Assembly: GCF_001620365.2 (NCBI RefSeq)
Contig: NZ_LQMT02000036.1
Span: forward strand, 1-64,000
Length of the DNA stretch: 64,000 nt
Origin: Amycolatopsis keratiniphila subsp. keratiniphila
GTDB lineage: Bacteria > Actinomycetota > Actinomycetes > Mycobacteriales > Pseudonocardiaceae
Direction: 5' to 3'
Under the pieces are notes generated by a model, which ran no database searches, had not been told where the DNA came from, and saw only the letters and a list, made by a program, of their open reading frames with translations. Within the stretch, counting starts at the first letter, position 1. Each line of letters opens with the position of its first letter. This document shows positions 17,509 through 25,532 of this stretch, piece by piece. The translations under genes were made by a program, and so were the position numbers.

Positions 17509-17542
17509 GGTTACCATTGGTTACCAGGAAACCGTAGGTAAC
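17509..17542. promoter_or_regulatory. GGTTACC repeats between hydrolase and HxlR genes
   Basis: GGTTACC occurs at 17509-17515 and 17519-17525 (10-bp phase), and GGTAAC, the opposite-strand half-site GTTACC, follows at 17537-17542. The spacing on one helix face in a divergent promoter suggests an HxlR operator. This is inference from position and repetition only. Confidence 0.5.
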
Positions 17543-17592
17543 GTCAGCGATGCCGCCAAGACGGCACTTTCGACACAGGTGGTGAGCTCCAG

Positions 17593-17991
17593 GTGACCAC
17601 ACGGCGCGGCGATCTCTTCGACCCCGAATGCCCCACCCGCCGCCTGCTGGACCGCATCGGGACGAAATGGACGTCGATGGCGGTCAAGGTGCTCGCGGAG
17701 GCGGCTCCGCACGAGGTGCGGTTCGCCGAGCTGCGGCGCCGGATCCCCGGCGTTTCCCAGAAAATGCTGTCGGTGACCTTGCACAGCCTGGTCCGCGACG
17801 GCCTCGTCGCCCGCCGGGTGGAGCCCACCGTGCCGCCCCGGGTGCATTACCGGCTGACCGACCTGGGCCTGTCACTGGAATTGCCGCTGGCGGCGCTCCG
17901 GAACTGGGCCGAGGAGCACATGGCGGCGATCGACGAGGCGAACGCGGTCAGCGACGCGGCGATGAAAGGTTCTGCCACCGGATTGGAGTAG
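17593..17991 (+). CDS. HxlR-family transcriptional regulator
   Basis: 132 residues. The HxlR signature is complete: CPTRRLLDRIGTKWTSMAVKVL near residue 13, then RFAELRRRIPGVSQKMLSVTLHSLVRDGLV as the DNA-binding winged helix, and YRLTDLGLSLELPL as the wing/dimer region. HxlR proteins respond to aldehydes or redox/quinone stress. The GTG start follows a CCAGGT sequence without a strong ribosome site. It is divergent from the alpha/beta hydrolase, its probable target. Confidence 0.9.
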   Translation: MTTRRGDLFDPECPTRRLLDRIGTKWTSMAVKVLAEAAPHEVRFAELRRRIPGVSQKMLSVTLHSLVRDGLVARRVEPTVPPRVHYRLTDLGLSLELPLAALRNWAEEHMAAIDEANAVSDAAMKGSATGLE

Positions 17992-18000
17992 CGTGCTCCG

Positions 18001-18714
18001 GTGCGACGTGCGCGAAGGGAGAGGGCACTGTCTCGGGAAACGGCTCGGATCTGGTTGTCGGAGCGGCGCCGCAGCGCCTTGAGCCTCGCGTTCGCACTGC
18101 TCGTCGCCGCGTTGGCGTTCGTGTTCGGCGACGACGTGCTTTCGCTCGCGTCGGTGGACGGCGGCGTCCTGGTTCTTCTCGCCTACCTCGTCGGCTATCT
18201 CGTCGTGACGGTGGCCGCGTTCGGCGCGGCGACCTCGGAGCAGATCCGGGACTGGGCGCGCCGGGAGAGCCGGGGCACGTTCGTGCAGCGCTACGTCTTG
18301 GGGACGGCGCCGGGGCCGGGGGTGTCGATCTTCATCGCCGCGGCCGCGCTCGCGGTGGCGGTCGTGTGGATGCCGGGGCTGGGCGGCGAAAGCCTGCCGG
18401 CGGGAATGCGCGTGGGGGTGGCGGTGGCCCTGGTCGTCGTCGCGTGGATCTGTGTCCTCGTGTCGTTCGCGATCGCCTACCACGCGGACAACGTGGTCGA
18501 GGCGGGGAAGGCCATGCGGTTCCCCGGCGACGGAGCCGCCGAGTGGTCCGACTACCTCTACTTCGCGGTGTCGGTGATGACGACGTTCGGGACGACCGAC
18601 GTGGACGTCGTCTCCCGCGAGATGCGCAGGACGGTGACGACGCACGCGATCATCGCCTTCGTCTTCAACACGGTGACCGTGGCGGCGGTCGTGTCCGCCC
18701 TGAACAGCGGCTGA
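18001..18714 (+). CDS. DUF1345 family membrane protein
   Basis: 237 residues with about five hydrophobic helices after a basic N-terminus. The conserved DUF1345 C-terminal block is visible as YLYFAVSVMTTFGTTDVDVVSREMRRTVTTHAIIAFVFNT, resembling a degenerate ion-channel pore loop. Function is unknown. It starts at GTG 18001, nine bases after the HxlR stop, so it may be cotranscribed with it. Confidence 0.85.
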   Translation: MRRARRERALSRETARIWLSERRRSALSLAFALLVAALAFVFGDDVLSLASVDGGVLVLLAYLVGYLVVTVAAFGAATSEQIRDWARRESRGTFVQRYVLGTAPGPGVSIFIAAAALAVAVVWMPGLGGESLPAGMRVGVAVALVVVAWICVLVSFAIAYHADNVVEAGKAMRFPGDGAAEWSDYLYFAVSVMTTFGTTDVDVVSREMRRTVTTHAIIAFVFNTVTVAAVVSALNSG

Positions 18715-18723
18715 TGCCCGGCC

Positions 18724-20325
18724 TCAGCCGAGCCGGAGCAGGATAGGGCTGCCGGTGACGGTGACGTCGGCACCGGGTTCTATCGGCATGCCGGTCCCGT
18801 CGAGCCGTTCGACCGAGGTGGTGCCGGGCGCCGACGGGATCCGATCGGATCGGTCGATGGTCCACCAGATCAGGAAACCCCTGCCGCCCTGGTCGAAGCG
18901 GCACTGCCAAAGATGGTCGGGCAGCCCGGCTTCGCGTCCTTGCCCGCAGGAGTGGATCCGGCTGCCCTTCAACCACTCGTTCAGGCGTTCCACGTGTCGC
19001 GCCGCCTTCGTGTGAGGACCGCCGACGGGTTGCAGCACGATCGGTATCTTGGCGCTGCCCCAGTTGTAGAAGTACATCCGGCGGTATTGCGCGTACAGCC
19101 CGGAAAGGAAGAACCGGGCCGCGTGCTGCGCTCCCCGGTCGGCGTCCACGGGCTGTTGCCTGTTCACGTCGTAGGCCGAGCCTGTGCTCCACAACCTGAC
19201 GCCCGCGCCGGCTTCCTGCAGTGCCTTCTCGATCTCCCACGCCAGCGGAAGCATCGTCTCCGGCGGGTCGGAGTCGTTGCGGGGAGCCAGTTTCACCGCG
19301 GCGGCGGCGCAATGGTCGTAGCCGCCGAGCCGGGCGAACTGCCGCAACTCGTCGAACGCCGCGGGATCCCAGAGCTCACCCATGGACGGGCACACCACGG
19401 TGGCGTCCGGGTCGGCGGCTTTGATCGCCTGGCTCGCCAGCCGCGTCATCTCCACGAGTTCGGCCATCGAACCGGAGAAGAAGTCCTGGTGATTGGCCAT
19501 GTCCCACAGCTCGTAGGCGTCGATGCGGCCCCGGTACTGCTCGGCGACCGCACGCACGAAACGCTCCCAGTCCGCGAGGTCGTCCGGCGGGCCCGTGCGG
19601 GAGTCGTCGGTGTAGACGGATTTCGGGCTGTTCGGGCTCGCCCAGAGCGGAGTGCCGCCGAAGGTCAGGGTGACCGGAAGGCCGGCCCCGCGAGCGCCGG
19701 TCACGAGCCGTTCGAGTGTCGCCCAGTCGTAGCGGCCGCGGGAGGGCTCCAGGTTCTGCCATCGGGTGCGGGTGTTCCACAACCGGACGGACCCGACCCC
19801 GAACGACGGCATCTGCCCGGTGTTGGAGTTCGCCGTCACCCCGACGAATTCCGGCTCGATCGCGCGTGGCGCGTTCGTCCACATCGCCGCCTGGACGACG
19901 GGGATCGTGCCGGACGCCTGCCGGTCCGGCGGATTCGCCATGGCGCCTCCGGCGAGAAGGACGACCCCGAGCACAGCGGCGAGTGCGACCTTGGGCAGCG
20001 GCCGCCTCCGATCGGGGACGGCCACGCCGGCTTCCCGGACGACGGTGTCCGTGCCGAGGGTGGTGTCCCGGATCGCGGCGTCGCCCAGGTCCGCGCGTTC
20101 CCACGACCGGTACAGCTTCGCAAGGTCGTCCCGGCTCGCGCCGCACGCCGTCGCGATCGCCTCGATCGGCGCGAACGTCGCGGGGACGTTCCGTCCCGTG
20201 CAGTAGCGGTGCACGGTCGACCGGCTCGAATGCACCTTGCGTCCGAGCTGTTCGTAGCTCAGGCCGCTCCGCTGTTTGTGCTCGGTGAGAAGTGCCGCCA
20301 GCCTGGCAGCCGCCTCACTCGCCAT
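18724..20325 (-). CDS. HTH-transmembrane-glycosidase-fold protein without catalytic glutamates
   Basis: 533 residues. Residues 5-75 are an XRE-like helix-turn-helix (LSYEQLGRKVHSSRSTVHRYCTG), 112-129 a transmembrane helix, and about 145-533 an extracytoplasmic TIM-barrel-like domain resembling GH5/GH39 enzymes. Where those have WNEPN with the acid/base Glu, this reads ELWDMAN (271-277). At the expected nucleophile position the text is LWSTGSAY, with no Glu. It is probably a membrane-bound sensor-regulator or carbohydrate-binding pseudoenzyme. The ATG at 20325 has GGAGGGGG upstream. It is divergent from the secreted phospholipase D gene. Confidence 0.7.
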   Translation of the reverse strand: MASEAAARLAALLTEHKQRSGLSYEQLGRKVHSSRSTVHRYCTGRNVPATFAPIEAIATACGASRDDLAKLYRSWERADLGDAAIRDTTLGTDTVVREAGVAVPDRRRPLPKVALAAVLGVVLLAGGAMANPPDRQASGTIPVVQAAMWTNAPRAIEPEFVGVTANSNTGQMPSFGVGSVRLWNTRTRWQNLEPSRGRYDWATLERLVTGARGAGLPVTLTFGGTPLWASPNSPKSVYTDDSRTGPPDDLADWERFVRAVAEQYRGRIDAYELWDMANHQDFFSGSMAELVEMTRLASQAIKAADPDATVVCPSMGELWDPAAFDELRQFARLGGYDHCAAAAVKLAPRNDSDPPETMLPLAWEIEKALQEAGAGVRLWSTGSAYDVNRQQPVDADRGAQHAARFFLSGLYAQYRRMYFYNWGSAKIPIVLQPVGGPHTKAARHVERLNEWLKGSRIHSCGQGREAGLPDHLWQCRFDQGGRGFLIWWTIDRSDRIPSAPGTTSVERLDGTGMPIEPGADVTVTGSPILLRLG

Positions 20326-20550
20326 CCCGCTGAGCCCCCTCCGCGCCACGTTCCGACCGGTTCTCAGTGTCCCATCGCGGGCCTTTCGCCGCGCGAATTC
20401 GCGAGATCACGTCTCCCGGCTCGGTGTCGTCGCAGGTCAGCGGGCGGGTTTCGTCTCGGCCTCCCATTACGGGCGGTTCCGCTTGCCACGACGCCCCGCG
20501 GTGGAGAGCGTGGAGCCGGCAGCAGATCCGGCCATGGGGAGGAATCGGAA

Positions 20551-21777
20551 ATGGAACCGCACAGGACGACCGCGTCCGGAGGGAAGTCGCGGCTGCGGCT
20601 CGGCGCACTGGCGGGCGCGCTGCTGATGGCGGCGACCGGGGTCCCGGCCGCCGCCGCGGCAGCGCCGTCGAAGCTCACCACCCGGGCGGACTTCAACACC
20701 CCGGGTGGCGGCCAGATCGTCGAACACCTCGAAAAGCTGATCCGCGGCGCGCCCGCGAACTCGACGATCAAGACCGCGCAATACCTGCTGCGGGACGCGC
20801 CGATCACGGACGCGCTCGCGGACGCCGCGGAGCGCGGGGTGCACGTCCAGGTCCTGGTCAACGGGAAGGCGACGGACCACCCGAACTACAAGGAGATGAA
20901 GAACCGGCTCGAGAAGACCGGTGACAGGAACTCGTGGGCGAAGCACTGCAAGAGCGGCCGAGGGTGCAACGGCGGCAACGCGATGCACAACAAGTTCTTC
21001 CTGTTCGACCGGACGATGGACGCGTCCACGGTGGTCGCGACCGGCTCGGCCAACTTCAGCGAGAACACGACGGGCGGCAAGGGCGGCTGGAACAGCTACT
21101 ACACCGACGTCGGCAACGCCGCCCTGTTCGCCAGGTACAACGACTACTTCGGCGACTTGCGCAGGGTCGCGGACGGGGGCACGGCGAACCCCGACTACTA
21201 CGAAGCCAACCCGCCCGTCGTCACCGGGAACACCAAGAGCTACTTCTACCCGAGGCTCAAGGACGCGGGCAACGACACCGTCGAGAACTCCTTGAAGGAG
21301 GTCGGCTGCACGAGCGAGAAGAGCAAGATCCGCATCGGGGTCTGGTCACTCACCCGCATGAAGATCATCGAAAGGCTGCGGATCCTGGCCGCGCAGGGCT
21401 GCTCGGTGGACATCGTCGCCTTGCGGATGACCGAGGGCTCGTGCGAGGCGCTGTTGAAGGGGAAGCCGGATCGAGTGCGGCTTCGCGGGTTCAAAGCCGG
21501 AAACGAGGCCGGTATCCACGAGAAGAACATGATGATCGAAGGCGACTACCTGAAGCCGGGTACCAAGGTCGTCTTCACCGGGAGCCAGAACTTCAACAAC
21601 CCGTCCCTGCACGAGAACGACGAGAACGTCATCCGGGTCTTGAACGACAACGCGATCTACGAGAGCTTCGTGAAGAACTTCGAGCAGGTGGCCGATGCCA
21701 CCGACCAGGAGATCAAGTCGCCCGGGGACTGCGTGAAGATGGTGCCGCGCGGCGATCCCGCCCCTGCTGAGGGTTGA
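20551..21777 (+). CDS. secreted phospholipase D-like protein
   Basis: 408 residues with a Sec/Tat-style signal peptide (basic start, hydrophobic 18-32, then AAAAAAP). Two HKD-type motifs mark the PLD superfamily: His146-Lys148-Asp153 (MHNKFFLFD) with GSANFSENT after it, and His323-Lys325-Glu330 (IHEKNMMIE) with GSQNFNNPS after it. The second motif has Glu instead of Asp. Such proteins hydrolyse phosphodiesters (phospholipid or nucleic acid); the substrate here is not determinable. The ATG has GGGGAGGA at good spacing. Confidence 0.88.
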   Translation: MEPHRTTASGGKSRLRLGALAGALLMAATGVPAAAAAAPSKLTTRADFNTPGGGQIVEHLEKLIRGAPANSTIKTAQYLLRDAPITDALADAAERGVHVQVLVNGKATDHPNYKEMKNRLEKTGDRNSWAKHCKSGRGCNGGNAMHNKFFLFDRTMDASTVVATGSANFSENTTGGKGGWNSYYTDVGNAALFARYNDYFGDLRRVADGGTANPDYYEANPPVVTGNTKSYFYPRLKDAGNDTVENSLKEVGCTSEKSKIRIGVWSLTRMKIIERLRILAAQGCSVDIVALRMTEGSCEALLKGKPDRVRLRGFKAGNEAGIHEKNMMIEGDYLKPGTKVVFTGSQNFNNPSLHENDENVIRVLNDNAIYESFVKNFEQVADATDQEIKSPGDCVKMVPRGDPAPAEG

Positions 21778-21906
21778 GGGCCGCCGCAGGTGTGTCGTCC
21801 ATCGGATCACGTGTGTCGTCCGCTCAAGCACGCGAAGCCGCCGTTCCGTACAGGTGGTCGTGAGTGGTAAGGGCTGTTCTAGCTAACCCTGCCTTATGTA
21901 CCTACT

Positions 21907-23481
21907 GTGGATGACATGGGTTTCAGTCATCAGGTTAGTGCAGGTCAGGGCGGGCGTCAGCCGATCTTGGACTCGTACGCGCGGCTGTCGCGGAACCAGG
22001 CGGGGAAGCTGGAGAAGTGCGAGACCCAGCACGTCGACAACCGGGACGTGATCGCCCGGTTGGGCGGCGTGCTGGGTGAGGAGATCTCGGACCCGAAGCT
22101 GTCGGCGTGGAATCCGAAGGTTCACCGCCCGGGGTGGGAACGGATCATGAAGCGGGTCGCGGCGCGGGCGTCGGATGGGGTGGTGTTGTGGAACACCGAC
22201 CGGGGTTGGCGACGTTCGCACGATCTTGAGGACCTGTTCACGCTGTTGGAGTCCATGGCGTACGACTCGTTCACGGTGGCGTCCTCGCACGGCCGGTATG
22301 ACCTGTCTGACTACAACGACCGGTACCAGTTGCGGCAGGAGGTCGCGCACAATCAGCGTAACTCCGATGAAGCGTCCCAGCGGATCACTCGCCGCTTCAC
22401 AGTGCTGCGCAAGCGGGGCATCCCTCATCACCAGGGGCGCCGATTCGGCTTCCCCGGCCTGGACCGGACTGTGTCGCGGGAGGAGGCGTTGGACGCGGAT
22501 GGGAAAGACACCCGCAAGCTGATTCCGGCGGACTTGGTGGAGCGGGAACGCAGGGCGTTGCGCGAGGCCACGGACGCGATTCTGGCGGGGGTGTTTCAGT
22601 CCACGGTCGCGGATGAGTGGAACGCGGCGGGACTGCGCACGACGACGGGTAAGACGTGGTTGCCGCAGATGGTGGGTGAGGTGTTGTTGCGGCCGATCAA
22701 CGCCTGGCTGATCGAGCATGACGGCGAGGTGCAGGGCACGATGGCGGGTGAGCCGATCGTAAAACCAGAGCAGTTCGCCAAGCTGCGCGCGTTGTACGCG
22801 GGGCGGACGCAGGGGCAGTGTCCGAGTGGGACCTATGTGGGGTCGGGGATCCTGCGGTGTCCGTTGCGTGGCAAGGGGTTGACCGGGCGCCCGCATACGG
22901 GGAACTACCCCGACGGGGAGCGGCGGCGGCAGTACGCGTGCGTGAAAGGTTCCGGCGGGTGCGGCAAAGTCAGTGCCGATTTCCGGCGGGTGGATCGCGA
23001 ACTCGGCGCGCTGGTGGTGTCGCGGCTGTCCGATGCGAAGTACGCGGCGGCGATCCGGGCCGCGCGTGCCCGTGTCTCGGAACGGCTGGCCGAAATTCAC
23101 ACCGAGATCAACGAGTGTGAGCGGCTGTTGACATCGATCGCGGCGAAACTCGGTGCGGGGAAAATGACCGAGGGCGCTTACGACGCGGCGAATGAACCGC
23201 TGATGGCCACACGTGCGCGGCTGGAAGCGGAGCGGGACGAACTGACCGGCGGGAATCCGGAGGGGCCCACCGAGGCGATGAGCCGTGAGGACGCGGCAGC
23301 GCAATGGGACGCGGGTGAGTTCGACGAGCGGCGCGCGATGCTCACCGACGCGTTGGGACGCGACACCCTGTATCTCGACCCTGCCGCCAAGACCGGCAAA
23401 CGGCAGTTCGACCCTAAGCGTGTGCGCATCGAGCCGTACAAGCCTGCCACGGGCCGCAAGCGCGGCCAGTACGTGGCCTGA
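21907..23481 (+). CDS. large serine recombinase (integrase)
   Basis: 524 residues. The N-terminal resolvase domain starts YARLSR, with catalytic Ser28 counted from GTG 21907, and the conserved WNTDRGWRR region follows near 95. The recombinase domain (about 165-260) has GRRFGFPG. A zinc-ribbon region (about 310-355) and a coiled-coil-like helical stretch (about 375-450, RARLEAERDEL) complete the architecture. The zinc ribbon reads CPLRGKGLTGR instead of the usual Cys-x2-Cys, so a ligand is missing. The start could also be the ATG at 21916. No strong ribosome site is visible. Confidence 0.9.
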   Translation: MDDMGFSHQVSAGQGGRQPILDSYARLSRNQAGKLEKCETQHVDNRDVIARLGGVLGEEISDPKLSAWNPKVHRPGWERIMKRVAARASDGVVLWNTDRGWRRSHDLEDLFTLLESMAYDSFTVASSHGRYDLSDYNDRYQLRQEVAHNQRNSDEASQRITRRFTVLRKRGIPHHQGRRFGFPGLDRTVSREEALDADGKDTRKLIPADLVERERRALREATDAILAGVFQSTVADEWNAAGLRTTTGKTWLPQMVGEVLLRPINAWLIEHDGEVQGTMAGEPIVKPEQFAKLRALYAGRTQGQCPSGTYVGSGILRCPLRGKGLTGRPHTGNYPDGERRRQYACVKGSGGCGKVSADFRRVDRELGALVVSRLSDAKYAAAIRAARARVSERLAEIHTEINECERLLTSIAAKLGAGKMTEGAYDAANEPLMATRARLEAERDELTGGNPEGPTEAMSREDAAAQWDAGEFDERRAMLTDALGRDTLYLDPAAKTGKRQFDPKRVRIEPYKPATGRKRGQYVA

Positions 23482-23507
23482 TAGAGCAGCCGACCGTGGC
23501 CACACCA
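23476..23507 (+). repeat. left copy of direct repeat bracketing cargo
   Basis: A 32-bp sequence starting GCCTGATAGAGCAGCCGACC overlaps the recombinase stop codon. The copy at 25203-25233 matches apart from one missing base and about two substitutions. The two copies flank the AT-richer two-gene cargo. Confidence 0.8.
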
Positions 23508-23807
23508 TCCCCGGGGCATTCCCGTCAATGTCATGGCTCCGTCGGCGTGGGACTCAACTCGCGACGATGAAATCGCGATACAAGCTGGCATCCAAGCTCG
23601 GAATTTCTCCTAATACCCCCAACTTGCAACGAATTCAGGAATTTCACATTAGCCATCAGTGTTTCACCCAGATAGACGCTGACATCGCGATCCGTGACCA
23701 TTAGATTGCGAAGTGAGCTGGGGATGATCTAGGCTAATGGTCGGCATCTTGCTCCGTTTGAAACTCTCGGCTCGCGCCTTGATGCCATTTTATCGGGGAG
23801 GGAACTG
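23508..23807. other. gap upstream of first cargo gene
   Basis: About 300 bp with no supportable gene. Base composition shifts visibly toward A and T from about 23560. It presumably holds the promoter of the following secreted-protein gene; no reliable -35/-10 pair was picked. Confidence 0.5.
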
Positions 23808-24440
23808 ATGATTCGAAGACTTTTTGTTGCCATTCCTTCTGCGCTTCTATTTTTATCTGCACTGCCTGGAATGGCAGAGGCAAGCACGAGTCAAGACGAT
23901 GCCGTTGTCGTATCAATCAAAAAAGAGTCCAGGGTCAACATTTCACTCTCACACGTGAAATCGACGGTTTCCAATGGGGCACTCGCTGATATCCCACCCC
24001 AGGGTGGATGTGAATATAATGTAGGGTTCAACGGAACAGCGTACTACCTCAATGGCGTGCTGGAAAGTGTTGACATCCCGTTTTCTAGCACCATCAACTG
24101 TGTGACAACCGGCGATGGGCAATCGATGCGATATCTGTTTGCCTCCGCCGAGATGTACCTAAATGACAGGTTGCGGCAGCCTGTTCCCGACGATCGGCAA
24201 TGCTCCCGCGAGAACTCCAGTCAGCCTGCATGTTTAGGTGTAGCCGCGTCTGGTCGAATGCAATGCTTCTCCATATCGGAGAATTGCTCTGGCTATTATA
24301 ACGAGATTGGCGGCCTAATCTTCCTTCTTCCCGAGGGGTTCTCATGGGCATCTGCCCCCGAGGGTTGCGTGATATCCGCACCGCCCGAAATTACATGCAC
24401 CCTTAAGACTGATAGCTGGTTTGTGCCGCCGACACGCTGA
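23808..24440 (+). CDS. secreted cysteine-rich protein of unknown function
   Basis: 210 residues, not recognised. It starts with a clear signal peptide (MIRRLFVAIPSALLFLSALPG, cleavage near MAEAS). The mature part is probably beta-rich and contains eight cysteines (GGCEY, INCVT, RQCSR, PACLG, MQCFS, ENCSG, EGCVI, ITCTL), enough for four disulfides in the extracellular space. The ribosome site GGGGAGGGAA is strong. Codon use is much less GC-biased than in neighbouring genes, indicating recent transfer. It is followed by a strong hairpin, then a second orphan gene. Confidence 0.7.
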   Translation: MIRRLFVAIPSALLFLSALPGMAEASTSQDDAVVVSIKKESRVNISLSHVKSTVSNGALADIPPQGGCEYNVGFNGTAYYLNGVLESVDIPFSSTINCVTTGDGQSMRYLFASAEMYLNDRLRQPVPDDRQCSRENSSQPACLGVAASGRMQCFSISENCSGYYNEIGGLIFLLPEGFSWASAPEGCVISAPPEITCTLKTDSWFVPPTR

Positions 24441-24461
24441 CGACCCGTAGTCGGGTAGACT

Positions 24462-24498
24462 TGGCCTTGTCGCAACTACTTCGATTGCGACAAGGCCA
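24462..24498 (+). terminator. 14-bp stem hairpin after the first cargo gene
   Basis: TGGCCTTGTCGCAA (24462-24475) pairs perfectly with TTGCGACAAGGCCA (24485-24498) across a 9-nt loop. It follows the secreted-protein stop by 22 bp and precedes the next ribosome site. No long T-run follows, so it may terminate inefficiently or protect mRNA. Confidence 0.7.
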
Positions 24499-24524
24499 GG
24501 CTCTTTGAAAGGGGAATCGGCGCC

Positions 24525-25139
24525 ATGAAATTCTTTGACGAGATACACAAAAATAGATCATGGAAACTTGCGGCAGACAACATACCCGCAATGTCGTTCG
24601 CCCCGCGTGCCACATATCTCCCCTACCGGCTGCCCGAGGGGTGCGTTCTGGCTCGAACCGAAAATCTGTGCGTAGCCCTTGACTCCGTTGCCTGCTGGCC
24701 GGAACACTTTAGCTTTGAAATTGCCGTTTTCTCCAAAACCAAACCTTCGGATCCCGAAGAATTCTTCCCATTCCCCGGAGGATTAAGAGAACCAGGAGAA
24801 CGCTTTAATGTTCAAGGACTCAGGCTGGGGATACAGTTCTCGGACGGGCGAACCGCAACGAATCTCATAACGCCAAGCATGCGATGGGGGGACCCGGCGG
24901 GGCGAAATGCAGGCTCCCCTTTCATGACTCCCCAGGGCGGAACAGGTGGCGGCGGCGGAAGTGCCGAATCGGGTGAATGGCGATATGTGCAACGTATCGA
25001 CCTATGGCCATTGCCTCCGGCCGGAAAAACCATAATAATCCTTGACTGGCCGGACAAATCAATTTACGAGGTCGCGCACGAGTTGCCTGGGAGCCCGAAT
25101 ATCGAGGGATTAGGCAAGAAGTCTATTCCAATATGGTAG
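24525..25139 (+). CDS. cytosolic orphan protein with glycine run and WPLPPAG motif
   Basis: 204 residues, no signal peptide or membrane helix. From memory, an uncharacterised actinobacterial family shares its layout: a beta-rich N-terminal half (TENLCVALDSVACWPEHFSFEI), a mid-protein motif GLRLGIQFSDGR, a glycine run (TGGGGGSAESG) at about 135-147, and a final strand WPLPPAGKTIIILDWPDKSI. No function is known to me. A GAAAGGGGAA ribosome site precedes the ATG. The gene is visibly less GC-rich than the chromosome and lies in the repeat-bracketed cargo with the upstream secreted-protein gene. Confidence 0.7.
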   Translation: MKFFDEIHKNRSWKLAADNIPAMSFAPRATYLPYRLPEGCVLARTENLCVALDSVACWPEHFSFEIAVFSKTKPSDPEEFFPFPGGLREPGERFNVQGLRLGIQFSDGRTATNLITPSMRWGDPAGRNAGSPFMTPQGGTGGGGGSAESGEWRYVQRIDLWPLPPAGKTIIILDWPDKSIYEVAHELPGSPNIEGLGKKSIPIW

Positions 25140-25202
25140 CCGCAGCCATGGGGCACGTCCATCGGGCTGCCTTCTATACCGATTACAGGCGGCCTGCACC
25201 GA

Positions 25203-25233
25203 GCCTGATAGAGCAACGACCGAGGCCACACCA
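25203..25233 (+). repeat. right copy of direct repeat bracketing cargo
   Basis: 31-bp counterpart of 23476-23507. It runs straight into a hairpin (25216-25270), as the left copy presumably did before the cargo arrived. Confidence 0.8.
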
Positions 25234-25270
25234 CACCTCGGACAAGCGGGGTGGGTGTGTCCTCGGTCGT
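25216..25270. terminator. long hairpin between convergent element genes
   Basis: ACGACCGAGG (25216-25225) pairs with CCTCGGTCGT (25261-25270), extended inward by CACACC-type and GGTGTG-type segments with small interruptions. It lies between the plus-strand cargo and the minus-strand genes ending at 25278, so it is probably a bidirectional terminator. Confidence 0.7.
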
Positions 25271-25277
25271 CGGTGTG

Positions 25278-25532
25278 TCAGGCCGCGCGGCGGCCTTCGT
25301 CGTTCCTTTCAGTGTCGGCGGTGCGTCGGCGTTTGTCGATGCGGTTGAGGATCACCGCGAGTGAGGTGATCTGGTCATCGGTGAGCGGCGGTAGGTCGGC
25401 GACGATGGCCGCCCACCTATCGAGCGCTTCGGCGTCGAGGCGGGCTTGTTGTTCGGCGTAGGTTTCCTTCCTGCGGGTGTCTGCTTGGGTGGCCTTGAAG
25501 TGGCGGAACGGGCGTGGTTGCCGGGTGGGCAT
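25278..25532 (-). CDS. small mobile-element protein, unknown function
   Basis: 84 residues, basic and helical: MPTRQPRPFRHFKATQ at the start, then DRWAAIVADLPPLTDDQITSLAVILNRIDKRRR. The DDQI.SLA.IL motif recurs, from memory, in small proteins of actinobacterial integrative elements, with unknown role. The ATG at 25532 follows GAGAGGA. It overlaps the 3' part of the upstream gene in another frame by about 180 bp, so one of the two readings is probably partly wrong. Confidence 0.55.
   Translation of the reverse strand: MPTRQPRPFRHFKATQADTRRKETYAEQQARLDAEALDRWAAIVADLPPLTDDQITSLAVILNRIDKRRRTADTERNDEGRRAA

Noticed and set aside
21780-21906. tRNA gene as attachment site
   Set aside because: No cloverleaf or CCA-adjacent T-loop could be found; serine recombinases do not need a tRNA site.
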